Shown one piece after another: positions 52,315 to 62,062 of a stretch of DNA of 64,000 bases (position 1 is its first letter; the number at the start of each line of letters is the position of its first letter). Both the position numbers and the translations under genes were made by a program. The DNA lies in assembly GCA_903902915.1 (NCBI GenBank), contig CAIUWR010000040.1, positions 1 to 64,000 on the forward strand, given 5' to 3'. The stretch comes from an uncultured Hyphomicrobiales bacterium (GTDB lineage Bacteria > Pseudomonadota > Alphaproteobacteria > Rhizobiales > Beijerinckiaceae). Below the pieces are notes generated by a model that made no database searches, was not told the DNA's origin, and saw only the letters and a program-made list of their open reading frames with translations.

Positions 52315-53037
52315 ATGACCGCCGTGACGAACCAGACCCAACCGGTCGCGCGTTTCGCGCCGGGCGGCTTCGCCTTGCATGGGGAAGCCGCGGTCGCCGA
52401 TGTGTCGGGCGCGCTCTGGCTGGCCGACCATGGCGCCCTCGTGGTCTCCGATCTGCATTTCGAAAAGGGCTCGGCCTATGCGAAGCGCGGCGTCATGTTG
52501 CCGCCTTACGACACGGCGGCGACGCTGGCGCGCCTTGCGGATGTGGTGGCCCGCTACGCGCCCAGGATGATCGTGGCGCTGGGCGATTCCTTTCACGATG
52601 GCGGCGGCGCCGCGCGCATGGGCGAGGCCGACCGCGCTGCCTTGCGCGGCTTGCAGGCGGGCCGCGACTGGATCTGGATTTCAGGCAATCACGATCCCGA
52701 GCCACCGATCGAGCTGGGCGGCGCCTGCGCCGGGGAGATGAGGCTGGGCGCTCTGACCCTGCGCCATGAGCCGCAGGCGGGCGCGGCGCCGGGCGAAGTG
52801 GCGGGACATCTGCATCCGGTGGCGCGGGTGGTCTCGCCTGCGGGCAGTCTGCGCAGGCGGTGTTTCGCCAGCGATGGCGCGCGCTGCATATTGCCCGCCT
52901 TCGGCGCCTTCGCGGGCGGGCTGAACATTTGCGACGCGGCTTTCGCGCCGCTGTTTTCCCGCGCGCCCGTGGTCGCCCATGTCCTGGGGCGCACGCGGAT
53001 TTATTCCGTGCCGATCATGCGCTGTCTGGGCGACTGA
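52315..53037 (+). CDS. pdeM: Ligase-associated DNA repair endonuclease PdeM
   Basis: 240 aa calcineurin-like metallophosphoesterase. Metal ligands are in VVSDLHFEKG, ALGDSFHDGG, ISGNHDPE and VAGHLHP. PdeM (MPE) partners the Lhr-Core helicase and acts on DNA ends. It is cotranscribed with the helicase and ends 3 bases from the convergent PodJ-like gene. Confidence 0.93.
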   Translation: MTAVTNQTQPVARFAPGGFALHGEAAVADVSGALWLADHGALVVSDLHFEKGSAYAKRGVMLPPYDTAATLARLADVVARYAPRMIVALGDSFHDGGGAARMGEADRAALRGLQAGRDWIWISGNHDPEPPIELGGACAGEMRLGALTLRHEPQAGAAPGEVAGHLHPVARVVSPAGSLRRRCFASDGARCILPAFGAFAGGLNICDAAFAPLFSRAPVVAHVLGRTRIYSVPIMRCLGD

Positions 53038-53040
53038 GGC

Positions 53041-56000
53041 CTACAGCTTCGAGACCTTCGATTTGGGAGCGGCGCCCGGCGCGGCGGGCTTTGGCGTATT
53101 GGTGACGGACAACAGGTCCCAGCCGCCGGGCGGGGGAGCGACGTCATTGACGGCCGGGTTTGGCGTCTGTGGGCGGTAGGCCTCCACGATGGCTTTCGCT
53201 GCGGCCGTCTGGGTGGGGGTGAGCAGCGCGGCGATCTCCTCGCGCTTTTGAGCAGAATCCGCGTCGCCCTGCGTGGCGGCGACGGTGAACCAGGCCCATG
53301 CGGCCGGCAGATTCTTTTCCACGCCCATGCCTCGGGCGTTGAGAATCGCCAGATTGTATTGGCTGTCGCGCAATCCATAATCGGCGGCCTTGCGGAACCA
53401 TGAGGTCGCGGCGACGTAATCGACCTTGCCACCGGCGCCCTCGGCGTTCAGCACGCCCAAATTATGCATGGCGCGCACATGTCCCTGCGCGGCGGCGCTG
53501 GCGTAGAGCTCTTGCGCCCGCTTGAGATCTTTCGGGCCGCCCAGTCCGCGTTCCAGCATGGCCGCGAGGCGATACTGGGCGGGCGCCAGCTTTTGTTGCG
53601 CCGCCTTTTCCAGCCATTGCTGGGCGGATTGATTGTCCTGCGCCATGCCGCGCCCTTCAGCCAGGCGCACGCCCATTTCATATTGGGCGGCGGGAAGGCC
53701 TGCGGCGGCGGCGTCCGCCAGCCGCGCGCCGGTGGGCGCCGGATCAAAGCCGTTCGTCGCAAGAGGTGGGGTGAAGCCGGGAGCCGCAGCTTTATCCGGC
53801 GCAGCCATCAGAGAAGGCTGGGGAGGCGGCGCTTGTTCCGCAGTCGGCGCGGCAGCTGCGGCCTGAGCGGGGGCGGGGGCGGGGGTGGGGGCGGGGGCGG
53901 GGGTGGGGGCGGCCTGTGCGGGCTCCGCTCCGGCTTGCGCCTCTTGCGGCAGATCGGGGCGAGCGGCTGACGCCACGACATCGGCGGGCTTTTCGCTATT
54001 GCGCAACCGAAGCGTTTGCAGCGTTCCAAGAATGAGCACCAGACCCGCAAGCGCGATCAGGATCGGGCGACGGCGCGCGCTGAGGGCCTTGCGCAGGGCT
54101 CCCAGCGGGCCTTGCGTTTGCGTTGGCTGCGGCTGCGGCGCCGGGTGCGCCATAATCTCGGGGTCGGTGGCCGGAGGCGTCGTCATTCGGACGGCGCGTT
54201 CGCCGATCTGGGTGAGCAAATCGCCCAGATGCGAGTTCGCCTCCGGCTTTTCTGTTTCGTTCGCGGCGGTTGCGGCGCGTCGGGCGGCGGCGATGAAGCT
54301 CGCCTGATTGGACAAAACCGCGCCAGGGCCCGGATGGCGCACAGGCGTCGCCTCCTTGCCCGGCTCCATTTTCACGTCAACCTGCGGCGCGGTCGGCAAG
54401 GCATCCAGCAACGGCTCCTTGCGCTGGTCTTCGACCGTTGGCTTTTTCAGCGCGTCCTTGGCGACTTGCGGGGATGGCTCCTTGCTCGCCTCTGGTTTTG
54501 GCGGGTGGCGGGTGTCCCGCCGGGCGTCCACAGATGGAGCGTTTTTCGGCTCATCCGTCTGCGCGACAGGTTCCGGGCGCACTTCGCAGAGTTCCGATTC
54601 CAGATCCGTCAGGCGGTTGACCAGCAGCTCCATCGTTTGATGGACGGCGCTCATCGTCTGGGTCATGCGACGCTCGGACGTCTCCTGATGCGCGCGCAGA
54701 TCGAGAAGTTCGCGCTTCAGAAGGTCGCTACCCCCGGATGGATGCGCGACCGCTTGCGGCGTCAGGTCTGAGTGACGTTCATTAGCTTCCGCCACATCGG
54801 CGGTGGCGTCGCGCAGATCCTGGATTTGCTGGAAGAGGTCTGAAATCGAGTCGTCGACCGCAGCTTCGGGCGAACCGGTTTTCCGCGCTTGTCCCGCGCG
54901 CCGGGGAAGCCTCGCCAGATGTCCCTGCACCTGTTCGAGCATGGCGAGCGCAGGGGCGTTGGCTTCGGCGGGCGCGGCGCCGAACTGGCGCGCGAGCCGG
55001 GCGATCTCCGACTGCAACTGCGTCAGCATCTCTTCTTCCCGCGAGGGGGTGGAGATCGCGTCGATCTTGGTGGCGAGTTGCAATATCTGCGCTTCGAGCG
55101 CGTTGACGCCCGGAGGATCGCGCCGGGTCAGCGACTCGATCCGGTCCACCAGCAGCTCGATCTGCGACTGTAGCCCATCGAGCACCGAGACCTCCGGCGT
55201 GGAGGTGGTGAGGGCGTCGATGCGTCCTGACAGGCCGGACACTTCCTTGCGCAACGCCTCGAGCGGCTCGTTGCTCATATGGCTGGCGGCGGCGGTCTGC
55301 ACGCTCACCGATACGGCGTCGACGCGCGCGGAAAGGCTGCCGATGTCGCGACGCAATCCCTCGAGCACAGGATTGTCCGTGCGTGCGGTCGCCGCTTCCA
55401 CCTTGTTGGACAGGCGCCGCAGTTCGCTTTCGACGGGGGTGAGGTCGATGGTCGGAATTTTGATTTCAGGCGCTGGCCTGTCGAGCTTGTGGGCGAGCTC
55501 CTGCATCATTTGCTCGAGCGCGCTCGTATCCACCTTCGCGAGAAGCGAGGCGTTGGAATCGACCCGCCGATGCACATTGTCGATGCGGCGGGCGAGGTCG
55601 CCAAATTGCGGCGAGGGGTCCGCCGCAAGGGCGAGCGCCTCGACCCGGCGGGTCAGCTGGTCGAGCTTTCGATTGACGGAGTCCATCTGGCCAGTGAGTT
55701 GGCTCTGGCCCACGAGGGCGCGGATCTCGTCGAGCCCCGTCATGAGTTCGTTGGTCTCCGCGACTGTCGCCGCGGAGGCGGCGAGCGCGTCGATTCGGGC
55801 GCCCAACAGATCAAGTTGCCGTTCAATTCTGGGCGCGTGGGCCGACCGCGCTTCGACCGTCGTCAGCAGCTCGCGAATCTCGTCGGCCTTCGCGTTGAGG
55901 TAGCGCAGGGCGCCGCTGTCGGGCGAGGGCTGACGATCAAAGGCGACGGGCGCTGCGGCGCGATTCATGGCCTCGTCGCGCGGGCGGGACAGAGGCCGCT

Positions 56001-56673
56001 CGGGATGTCGGGCCACGCTCTCGTATGAGGCGGGCTGCGGCAAGTCGCCGATGTTGCGCGCAAGCTGGTCGAGCTGTTTGCGGAGCATGGCGCGTTCAGT
56101 CGCCGCCCCGCTCCGCATTGGCGCATCGTCGATGCGCGCCTCGGGCGGACGTCGCATAGACGTCGCCGGGGGCGATTCGAGCGGCGCCTCAACGGGCCTT
56201 TCCTTGTTCTGTTCGCGGTCGGTCAGCCGCAGCGCTTCCTTGAGCGCTTCCTTCAGGGCCGACTGGTGCGTGTCGTGCGGCTCCGTTGCAGTTGCATAGG
56301 AGGCCCGGGGCGCCGACTTGAGCGGTGCGCGTGCGCCATCGCCAAGCCGTTTGGCGAGATCCTGCAGCATGTCGTCCACCTTGCTTGTGGCGTGCTGCAC
56401 CGGGCGCGGTGCGGCGCTTTCGCTTGCCGGATCCACGGAGAAGAGCCGCGGAGAGCTGCGTTCGGCGACGCGCGCCAACCGCTCCAGTATCGCCCCCGCG
56501 CATTCCTCTTCATCCAGCGTGACGGGATCGAGCCCCTTGCCGACGGCGTGATCCTCGATTGTCCGCTTGAGCCATTGGCCCAAGGTCAATCCGTCACGAA
56601 TCGCAGCGTCCCTGGCGGCTTCCCGCACATCTGGATCGAAGCTCTGAATGGTCCAAGGAGTGGCTCTGCTCAT
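53041..56673 (-). CDS. PodJ-like polar localization protein with Sel1 repeats
   Basis: 1210 aa. The cytoplasmic N-terminus starts MSRATPWTIQSFDPDVREAA, a conserved PodJ-type module, followed by a very long coiled-coil region (about 200-680) with repeated LxxLxxRID segments. A single membrane helix (RPILIALAGLVLILGTLQTL, near 880) leads to a Pro/Ala linker and then four or so Sel1-like repeats in the periplasm (AAQYEMGVRLAEGRG, PAQYRLAAMLERG, RAMHNLGVLNAEG). PodJ organises the new cell pole. Its promoter region carries a CtrA-type box. The linker is encoded by a striking G5-run repeat at 53869. Confidence 0.9.
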   Translation of the reverse strand: MSRATPWTIQSFDPDVREAARDAAIRDGLTLGQWLKRTIEDHAVGKGLDPVTLDEEECAGAILERLARVAERSSPRLFSVDPASESAAPRPVQHATSKVDDMLQDLAKRLGDGARAPLKSAPRASYATATEPHDTHQSALKEALKEALRLTDREQNKERPVEAPLESPPATSMRRPPEARIDDAPMRSGAATERAMLRKQLDQLARNIGDLPQPASYESVARHPERPLSRPRDEAMNRAAAPVAFDRQPSPDSGALRYLNAKADEIRELLTTVEARSAHAPRIERQLDLLGARIDALAASAATVAETNELMTGLDEIRALVGQSQLTGQMDSVNRKLDQLTRRVEALALAADPSPQFGDLARRIDNVHRRVDSNASLLAKVDTSALEQMMQELAHKLDRPAPEIKIPTIDLTPVESELRRLSNKVEAATARTDNPVLEGLRRDIGSLSARVDAVSVSVQTAAASHMSNEPLEALRKEVSGLSGRIDALTTSTPEVSVLDGLQSQIELLVDRIESLTRRDPPGVNALEAQILQLATKIDAISTPSREEEMLTQLQSEIARLARQFGAAPAEANAPALAMLEQVQGHLARLPRRAGQARKTGSPEAAVDDSISDLFQQIQDLRDATADVAEANERHSDLTPQAVAHPSGGSDLLKRELLDLRAHQETSERRMTQTMSAVHQTMELLVNRLTDLESELCEVRPEPVAQTDEPKNAPSVDARRDTRHPPKPEASKEPSPQVAKDALKKPTVEDQRKEPLLDALPTAPQVDVKMEPGKEATPVRHPGPGAVLSNQASFIAAARRAATAANETEKPEANSHLGDLLTQIGERAVRMTTPPATDPEIMAHPAPQPQPTQTQGPLGALRKALSARRRPILIALAGLVLILGTLQTLRLRNSEKPADVVASAARPDLPQEAQAGAEPAQAAPTPAPAPTPAPAPAQAAAAAPTAEQAPPPQPSLMAAPDKAAAPGFTPPLATNGFDPAPTGARLADAAAAGLPAAQYEMGVRLAEGRGMAQDNQSAQQWLEKAAQQKLAPAQYRLAAMLERGLGGPKDLKRAQELYASAAAQGHVRAMHNLGVLNAEGAGGKVDYVAATSWFRKAADYGLRDSQYNLAILNARGMGVEKNLPAAWAWFTVAATQGDADSAQKREEIAALLTPTQTAAAKAIVEAYRPQTPNPAVNDVAPPPGGWDLLSVTNTPKPAAPGAAPKSKVSKL
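53869..53909 (+). repeat. (GGGGGC/T)n tract, potential G-quadruplex, within the PodJ-like gene
   Basis: Seven runs of five G separated by single C or T, period 6. It encodes, on the other strand, alternating Pro-Ala/Pro-Thr in the periplasmic linker. Copy-number change by 6 bases would keep the frame. Confidence 0.95.
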
Positions 56674-56964
56674 ATCAAATCCATACAGGGCAGCGAAAAA
56701 AACCAGAGACCCGCAGCTTCAGACAAACCGGTCGTGGCTTGATCGGGGTAGCGTTAATGAAACGACATTCGGCAATCATGGTTAAGGTCAGGTTAACGGT
56801 GGTTCGATTTTGACACAGGCGCGAATCATTTAGGTTGAAATTAATCAGTAGCACAATTTAGAGTTGCATATAGCAAGGGCCTGAAGTGTAATCTCCTCAT
56901 CAAACGGCGCCGTGACGGAACGCCGTAGCAGCCGATGGCGCCGAACGCCGCAAAGGGGATCGCG
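56674..56964. promoter_or_regulatory. Divergent promoter region with CtrA-type box
   Basis: These 291 bases separate the PodJ-like and MerR genes. TTAA-GGTCAGG-TTAA (56782-56796) is an exact match to the CtrA consensus TTAA-N7-TTAA, 109 bases before the PodJ-like start. One GANTC site (56823-56827) lies further out. The part next to MerR is AT-rich (about 56815-56890) and likely holds its promoter. No gene is seen here. Confidence 0.7.
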
Positions 56965-57447
56965 ATGGGACACAATCCTTCCATTTCGCAAGTATTTGAC
57001 GTGCCTCAAGATGTGTTGACCATTGGGGAGATGGCGCGGGAATATGGGGTCACCCTGCGCGCGCTTCGCTTCTATGAGGACCGGGGCCTCTTGCGTCCTG
57101 TGCGCAATGGCGTGACGCGTTATTATTCGGCTGAGGCGCGCGCCCGCCTCGAGCTGATTCTCAAGGGCAAGCAGCTTGGCTTCACCCTGAGCGAGATCCG
57201 CGACCTCATCGCGAATCATTCCGAAGAGCCTGTCCGCAGCTTCGAGCTGTCCCTCGACCAGACGCAGATCCTGACCCAGATCAGCATGTTGCAACGCCAG
57301 CGCGACGATATCGAGCGCGCAATCGAGGAATTGCGGCAAACGCAGGAGCGGTTGGCAGGCCCCAATGGCGAGCCGCCCGCCGCCGCCATCGTCGCGGCGG
57401 GCGCCAACGCCGGCGCCGGCGCCTTGAAGGGACTCAAAAATCCCTGA
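56965..57447 (+). CDS. MerR-family transcriptional regulator
   Basis: 160 aa. The N-terminal winged helix (LTIGEMAREYGVTLRALRFY, then EDRGLL) is followed by a helical dimerisation segment (residues 90-130). Cysteines for metal binding are absent and the C-terminus ends in an Ala/Gly-rich tail, so the effector is not a thiol-bound metal; it is unknown. ATG 56965 follows AGGGGA. It sits 9 bases before the repair exonuclease gene on the same strand, so it may regulate or be cotranscribed with the repair genes. Confidence 0.9.
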   Translation: MGHNPSISQVFDVPQDVLTIGEMAREYGVTLRALRFYEDRGLLRPVRNGVTRYYSAEARARLELILKGKQLGFTLSEIRDLIANHSEEPVRSFELSLDQTQILTQISMLQRQRDDIERAIEELRQTQERLAGPNGEPPAAAIVAAGANAGAGALKGLKNP

Positions 57448-57456
57448 AAAAGGTTT

Positions 57457-58494
57457 ATGTTGACCGCCATGGCGGCCAGCGACGTTCTCACCCTCACGCC
57501 TGCGGGGCTCTATTGCCGCGCAGGCGATTTTCATATCGATCCCCTGCGGGCGGTGGAGCGCGCGCTCATAACCCATGGCCATTCCGACCATGCCCGCGCA
57601 GGCCATGGCTGCGTTCTGGCCACAGCGCAGACGCTGGGAATCATGGCGCTGCGCTACGGCGAACATTTCGCGGGCGCGACGCAGGCGCTGGCCTATGGCG
57701 AACCGTTGGCGCTGGGCGAGGTCGTGGTTTCGCTTCACCCCGCAGGCCATGTGCTGGGCTCCGCGCAAATCCTCATCGAGGCGCAGGGCTACCGGCTCGT
57801 GGTTTCCGGCGATTACAAGCGCGCCCGCGATCCCACCTGCGCGCCCTTCGAGCCGATTCGCTGCGACGCCTTCATCAGCGAGGCGACCTTCGGCCTGCCG
57901 GTGTTTCGCCATCCCGACGCGCGCGCGGAGGTGGAGAAGCTCATCGCGTCCTGCCGCCTGTTTCCTGATCGCGCCCATCTGGTGGGGGCCTATTCGCTCG
58001 GCAAGGCGCAGCGCGTGATGGCGCTGCTGCGGGAAGCTGGCTGGGATCGCCCCATCTGGACCCATGGGGCGATGGAGAAGATCACCAGCTTTTATGAGAG
58101 CGAGGGCGTCCCGCTGGGCGATATTCGCAAAGTCGCGGCGGCGGACCGCGCGAAGCTTGCGGGTGAGATCGTCATTTGTCCGCCGTCCGCTACGCAGGAT
58201 CTTTGGGCGCGCAAATTTCCCGATCCGGTGGTGGCCTTCGCCTCGGGCTGGATGCGCATCCGCGCCCGCGCCCGGCAAGGGGGCGTGCAACTGCCGCTGG
58301 TGATTTCCGATCACGCGGATTGGGACGAATTGCGCGCCACGGTTGAGGATACCGGCTGTTCGGAGCTCTGGGTCACCCATGGCGCGGAGGATGCGCTGGT
58401 CCATTGGGCGAGCCAGCGCGGCTTGCAGGCGCGCCCGCTCAATCTCATCGGTTATGGCGACGATGACGAGCCTGTGGCGGAGCCGCAGCCATGA
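57457..58494 (+). CDS. Ligase-associated DNA repair exonuclease (metallo-beta-lactamase fold)
   Basis: 345 aa nuclease of the beta-CASP-like group. Metal ligands: ITHGHSDHARAGHG (HxHxDH), LHPAGHVLGSAQI and SGDYKRARDP, with HADWDEL near the end. It partners the ATP ligase, whose ATG overlaps its stop (ATGA). The family occurs only in this four-protein repair set. Confidence 0.93.
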   Translation: MLTAMAASDVLTLTPAGLYCRAGDFHIDPLRAVERALITHGHSDHARAGHGCVLATAQTLGIMALRYGEHFAGATQALAYGEPLALGEVVVSLHPAGHVLGSAQILIEAQGYRLVVSGDYKRARDPTCAPFEPIRCDAFISEATFGLPVFRHPDARAEVEKLIASCRLFPDRAHLVGAYSLGKAQRVMALLREAGWDRPIWTHGAMEKITSFYESEGVPLGDIRKVAAADRAKLAGEIVICPPSATQDLWARKFPDPVVAFASGWMRIRARARQGGVQLPLVISDHADWDELRATVEDTGCSELWVTHGAEDALVHWASQRGLQARPLNLIGYGDDDEPVAEPQP

Positions 58495-60161
58495 ACCGTT
58501 TCGCCGAGCTGCTCGACCGTCTGGCCTATGAGCCCTCGCGCAACAACAAACTGCGCCTGCTGACGGACTATTTCCGCACGCAGGCCGATCCTGACCGCGG
58601 CTATGCGCTGGCGGCCATGACCGGCGCGCTGACTTTCGCCCATGCGAAACCCGCCCTCGTGCGCACGCTCATCAGCGACCGCACCGATCCTGCGCTCTTC
58701 GCCATGAGCTATGACTATGTGGGCGATCTGTCGGAGACGGTGGCCTTGCTCTGGCCTGCGCCCTTGCAGCTTGCGACGGCCGCAGGCTCCAACCAACCAC
58801 CCGCGCCGAGCCTCTCCGACATCGTCGAGCAAATGCGCGAGACCACGAAAAGCGCCCTGCCAAAACAACTCGCCCTCTGGCTCGACGCGCTGGACGAGAC
58901 CGGGCGCTGGGCTCTGTTGAAGCTCATCACGGGTGGTTTGCGCATCGGCGTCTCTGCGCGCCTCGCCAAGACGGCGGTGGCGGCCATGGGCGGGCTTGAT
59001 CCAAATGAGGTGGAGGAGGTCTGGCACGGCTTGCAGCCGCCCTATCTTGAGCTCTTCGCCTGGGTGGAGGGCCGCGAGCCCCGTCCGATCACGGATGATC
59101 CCGCGCCCTTCCGCACGCCCATGCTGGCCCATGCCCTTGATGAGGCCGATTTCGCCGCGCTCGATCCGGCGGACTTTTCCGCAGAGTGGAAATGGGACGG
59201 AATCCGCGTGCAGGCGGTGACCGGCTTCGCCGCCGCAGGCGCCAGCGTGCAGCGGCTCTATTCGCGCACCGGCGAGGACATGTCCCACAGCTTCCCAGAC
59301 ATGCTGGAGGCGCTGGGCGCGGCGGGCCTTGGAAGCGTGGCCATAGATGGCGAGCTGCTGGTGGTGCGCGAGGGGCTCGTGCAGTCCTTCGGCGTGTTGC
59401 AGCAGAGGCTCAACCGCAAGAGCGTCAATGCGAAACTGATCGCGGACTATCCGCTGCATGTGCGCGCTTATGATCTGCTGATGGAGAATGGCGAGGATCT
59501 GCGCCCGCTGCCCTTCATGGAGCGGCGCGCGCGACTGGAGGCGCTGCTCGCGCGGTGCGATCCGGCGCGTCTGGATCTGTCGCCGCTCGTGCCTTTCGAG
59601 ACGTGGGAGGCGCTGGCGCAAGCGCGGCGCGATCCCGCCAGCGCGGGGGCGGGCGCCGACGCCGAAGCCATCGAAGGAGTGATGCTGAAGCGGCGCCAAT
59701 CCATCTACGTGCCCGGCCGCCCCAGGGGGCCGTGGTGGAAATGGAAGCGCGATCCATTCAATGTGGACGCGGTGCTGATGTACGCCCAGCGCGGCCATGG
59801 CAAACGCTCGTCCTTTTATTCGGATTTCACCTTCGGCGTCTGGCGCGAAGGGACGGGCGGGGAGGAACTGGCGCCCGTGGGCAAGGCCTATTTCGGCTTC
59901 ACGGACGAAGAACTTGGGCTGCTCGACAAATGGGTGCGCAACAACACGGTCAATCGTTTCGGCCCCGTGCGCGAAGTGAGCCATGGCGGCGACGATGGGC
60001 TGGTGCTGGAGATCGCCTTCGATGGGCTCAATCGCTCCACGCGGCACAAGTCGGGCCTCGCCATGCGCTTTCCGCGCATATCGCGCATCCGCTGGGACAA
60101 GCCCGCCCGGGAGGCGGACCGGCTGGAGGCTCTGGAACGCTTGCTGCCGACTGATCAGTAA
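58491..60161 (+). CDS. ATP-dependent DNA ligase (repair-associated)
   Basis: 556 aa. Nucleotidyltransferase motif I is EWKWDGIRVQ (Lys is the adenylated residue), with the later motifs DGELLVV, AIEGVMLKRRQS and WWKWKRDPF. The N-terminal 200 residues are the ligase DNA-binding domain; the OB fold is at 430-550. No nuclease or polymerase domain as in LigD. It overlaps the exonuclease gene by 4 bases. Confidence 0.94.
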   Translation: MNRFAELLDRLAYEPSRNNKLRLLTDYFRTQADPDRGYALAAMTGALTFAHAKPALVRTLISDRTDPALFAMSYDYVGDLSETVALLWPAPLQLATAAGSNQPPAPSLSDIVEQMRETTKSALPKQLALWLDALDETGRWALLKLITGGLRIGVSARLAKTAVAAMGGLDPNEVEEVWHGLQPPYLELFAWVEGREPRPITDDPAPFRTPMLAHALDEADFAALDPADFSAEWKWDGIRVQAVTGFAAAGASVQRLYSRTGEDMSHSFPDMLEALGAAGLGSVAIDGELLVVREGLVQSFGVLQQRLNRKSVNAKLIADYPLHVRAYDLLMENGEDLRPLPFMERRARLEALLARCDPARLDLSPLVPFETWEALAQARRDPASAGAGADAEAIEGVMLKRRQSIYVPGRPRGPWWKWKRDPFNVDAVLMYAQRGHGKRSSFYSDFTFGVWREGTGGEELAPVGKAYFGFTDEELGLLDKWVRNNTVNRFGPVREVSHGGDDGLVLEIAFDGLNRSTRHKSGLAMRFPRISRIRWDKPAREADRLEALERLLPTDQ

Positions 60162-60171
60162 AGGCGCGCGG

Positions 60172-61950
60172 TCATGCCCCCTTGTCCGGACCAAGCACGT
60201 CGCCTTCGCCATGCAGCAAGCCATGCACGAAGGCGGCCGCCTCGCTGGTGTGATCGGCGGGATGTCGAAAGCTTGCCCCAAATCCAGCCAGCGTTGCGGC
60301 CGCAAAACCCGCCTCGGAGGCCATGGCGACATCATCGGCGGTGGGCTGCCGGCCCGCCAGCAGGATGATCGCCTCGGCTACCGCCAGCCCTGTGACAAGG
60401 GCGATGGCGCCATCCTGCCCTTCGGCGCGCGGCCAAAGGCTCAGCAGCAGCAGGGGCGCAATGGCCACGGCGCTGAGCGCGAGGGCGGCGCCGATCAGCA
60501 AGCGCGGGTCGGGCGCATTGCTCGCCAGCTGGGCGGCGCAGCTGGCGATGGCCCCCAGCAGGACCAGGCGCGTCACCGCCAGGCGGTGGCTTGCGAGGGC
60601 GGAGGCTTCGCGCTTGCGGCGACTGGCGTCGTCGCCAAGCGCGGTCGCAAGCGTGAAGAAACCGGCCGCTGAGAGAACCAGCGCGATGGAGATGCGTCCG
60701 GCCATGGCCAGTCCGGAAAATGCGGCGCCATAGCCGCGCAGTTCCGCCAGCCCGAGCAGCAGATAGTCGCTGGTGGCGGTGATGTCGGAGGGCCTCAGCG
60801 CGCCCGAAAAGCCCGGCAGGGCGGCGCAAGCCTCCCGCGCCTGCGCGATGGTTGCAGGATGGGCGCCGCAGATCCCGACCAGGCCTCGGCCGCTGGCCTC
60901 CAGCAAGAAGGCGGGAAGATCGCCCGGGCGCAGGCCCACGCCGCCTGCTTGCAGCGTCTGTGTCGAGGCCGCTGCGATCATGAGCGCCATGAGCGCGAGC
61001 AGGACGCACCAGACGAGGCCCGAGAGGCCGCCGCGCTGGGTCTCCCGCGCGTTCTGCGTCGTGATGGCGGGCGCAAGCAGCGATCCAAGGGCCGCCACCC
61101 CCAGCGCGACCCCGATGACGATCAGGCTATCGGCTTCCATGGGAGCAGGCGAGCCCGCTCGCCACTGCGTCATATGCGCGAGCGCTTCCTCGAAGGCGAC
61201 GCGATTTCCCGGCAGGGGCAGGGGAATGGCCTCGCCGCTGCCGATCATCAGAGCGAGCGGGGCCGCGATCCCGGCGATCAGGAGCCCGGCCGCGCCGGTC
61301 GCCGACCACACAAGGCCCGCCATTCCTCCAGGAACGACAATCAACGCCACGATGACCGCAGCCAGAATGGCGCAGGTTTGCGCATCGGCGGCGGTCGCCT
61401 GCGCGAGGCTGTGCTGAGCCATGGCGAGCCCCGCCAGACCAATGCAGAGGCCTGCGGCGCCGGTGGCGAGCGTGGCGCCCAGCCGAATGGTCAAGCCGGG
61501 AAAGCGCGCGACAAGCATGCTGGCGATGGAAAAGGCGCCTGTTTTCCGCAACATCGGCCCCGTCCACAGGGCTGCCAGCAAAAGTCCCGATCCCAGCCCC
61601 GCCATCAGGCTGGAGAGCGAGACGCCAGCGGGGCCCGGCGGTGTGAAGGGCATGGCGAGCGCGAGGCCCAGAGCTGTCAGGGCGAGCCCGGCATAGACGC
61701 CCGGCGCGGCGCGGCCCGCCGCATAGAAACTTGAGATCCGCATGGAGCGCAGCATGAAACCGATGGCCGCGAGCCCCGTGACGGCGAGGGCGGGAGCGAG
61801 CAGGGCGACGAAGGGCTCCGGCGTCCCGATTCGGTCGAGAAGAACGAAAATGCCGGCGCCCAGAAGAAAGGCCGCAGTGGCGAAAGCGACCCGTCCGTCA
61901 ATGGCGGCGCGGTCTATCTCCTTGCGCCACCCCGGATTGTCCTGCGTCAC
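60172..61950 (-). CDS. Sodium:solute symporter, VC_2705-like
   Basis: 592 aa with about 13-14 hydrophobic segments. It resembles the VC_2705 subgroup of the SSS family, relatives of acetate permease ActP (FYAAGRAAPGVYAGLALTAL, SIASMLVARFPG, ITTQNARETQRGGL). The start is GTG 61950 (VTQDNPGW), with GGAGAG upstream, rather than the GTG four codons earlier. It is divergent from a LuxR-type regulator; in Vibrio a similar symporter lies near crbR. Acetate or another short carboxylate is the likely substrate. Confidence 0.85.
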   Translation of the reverse strand: MTQDNPGWRKEIDRAAIDGRVAFATAAFLLGAGIFVLLDRIGTPEPFVALLAPALAVTGLAAIGFMLRSMRISSFYAAGRAAPGVYAGLALTALGLALAMPFTPPGPAGVSLSSLMAGLGSGLLLAALWTGPMLRKTGAFSIASMLVARFPGLTIRLGATLATGAAGLCIGLAGLAMAQHSLAQATAADAQTCAILAAVIVALIVVPGGMAGLVWSATGAAGLLIAGIAAPLALMIGSGEAIPLPLPGNRVAFEEALAHMTQWRAGSPAPMEADSLIVIGVALGVAALGSLLAPAITTQNARETQRGGLSGLVWCVLLALMALMIAAASTQTLQAGGVGLRPGDLPAFLLEASGRGLVGICGAHPATIAQAREACAALPGFSGALRPSDITATSDYLLLGLAELRGYGAAFSGLAMAGRISIALVLSAAGFFTLATALGDDASRRKREASALASHRLAVTRLVLLGAIASCAAQLASNAPDPRLLIGAALALSAVAIAPLLLLSLWPRAEGQDGAIALVTGLAVAEAIILLAGRQPTADDVAMASEAGFAAATLAGFGASFRHPADHTSEAAAFVHGLLHGEGDVLGPDKGA

Positions 61951-62062
61951 GGCTCTCTCCACTGTGGATGCGGCGGGCGATCAAACTCGCTCAACAATAG
62001 GGCAATTGACAGGAATGCAAGAGTGTCCGCCAATAGGGCTATCCTTTGGGGGGCCTTTCGCC

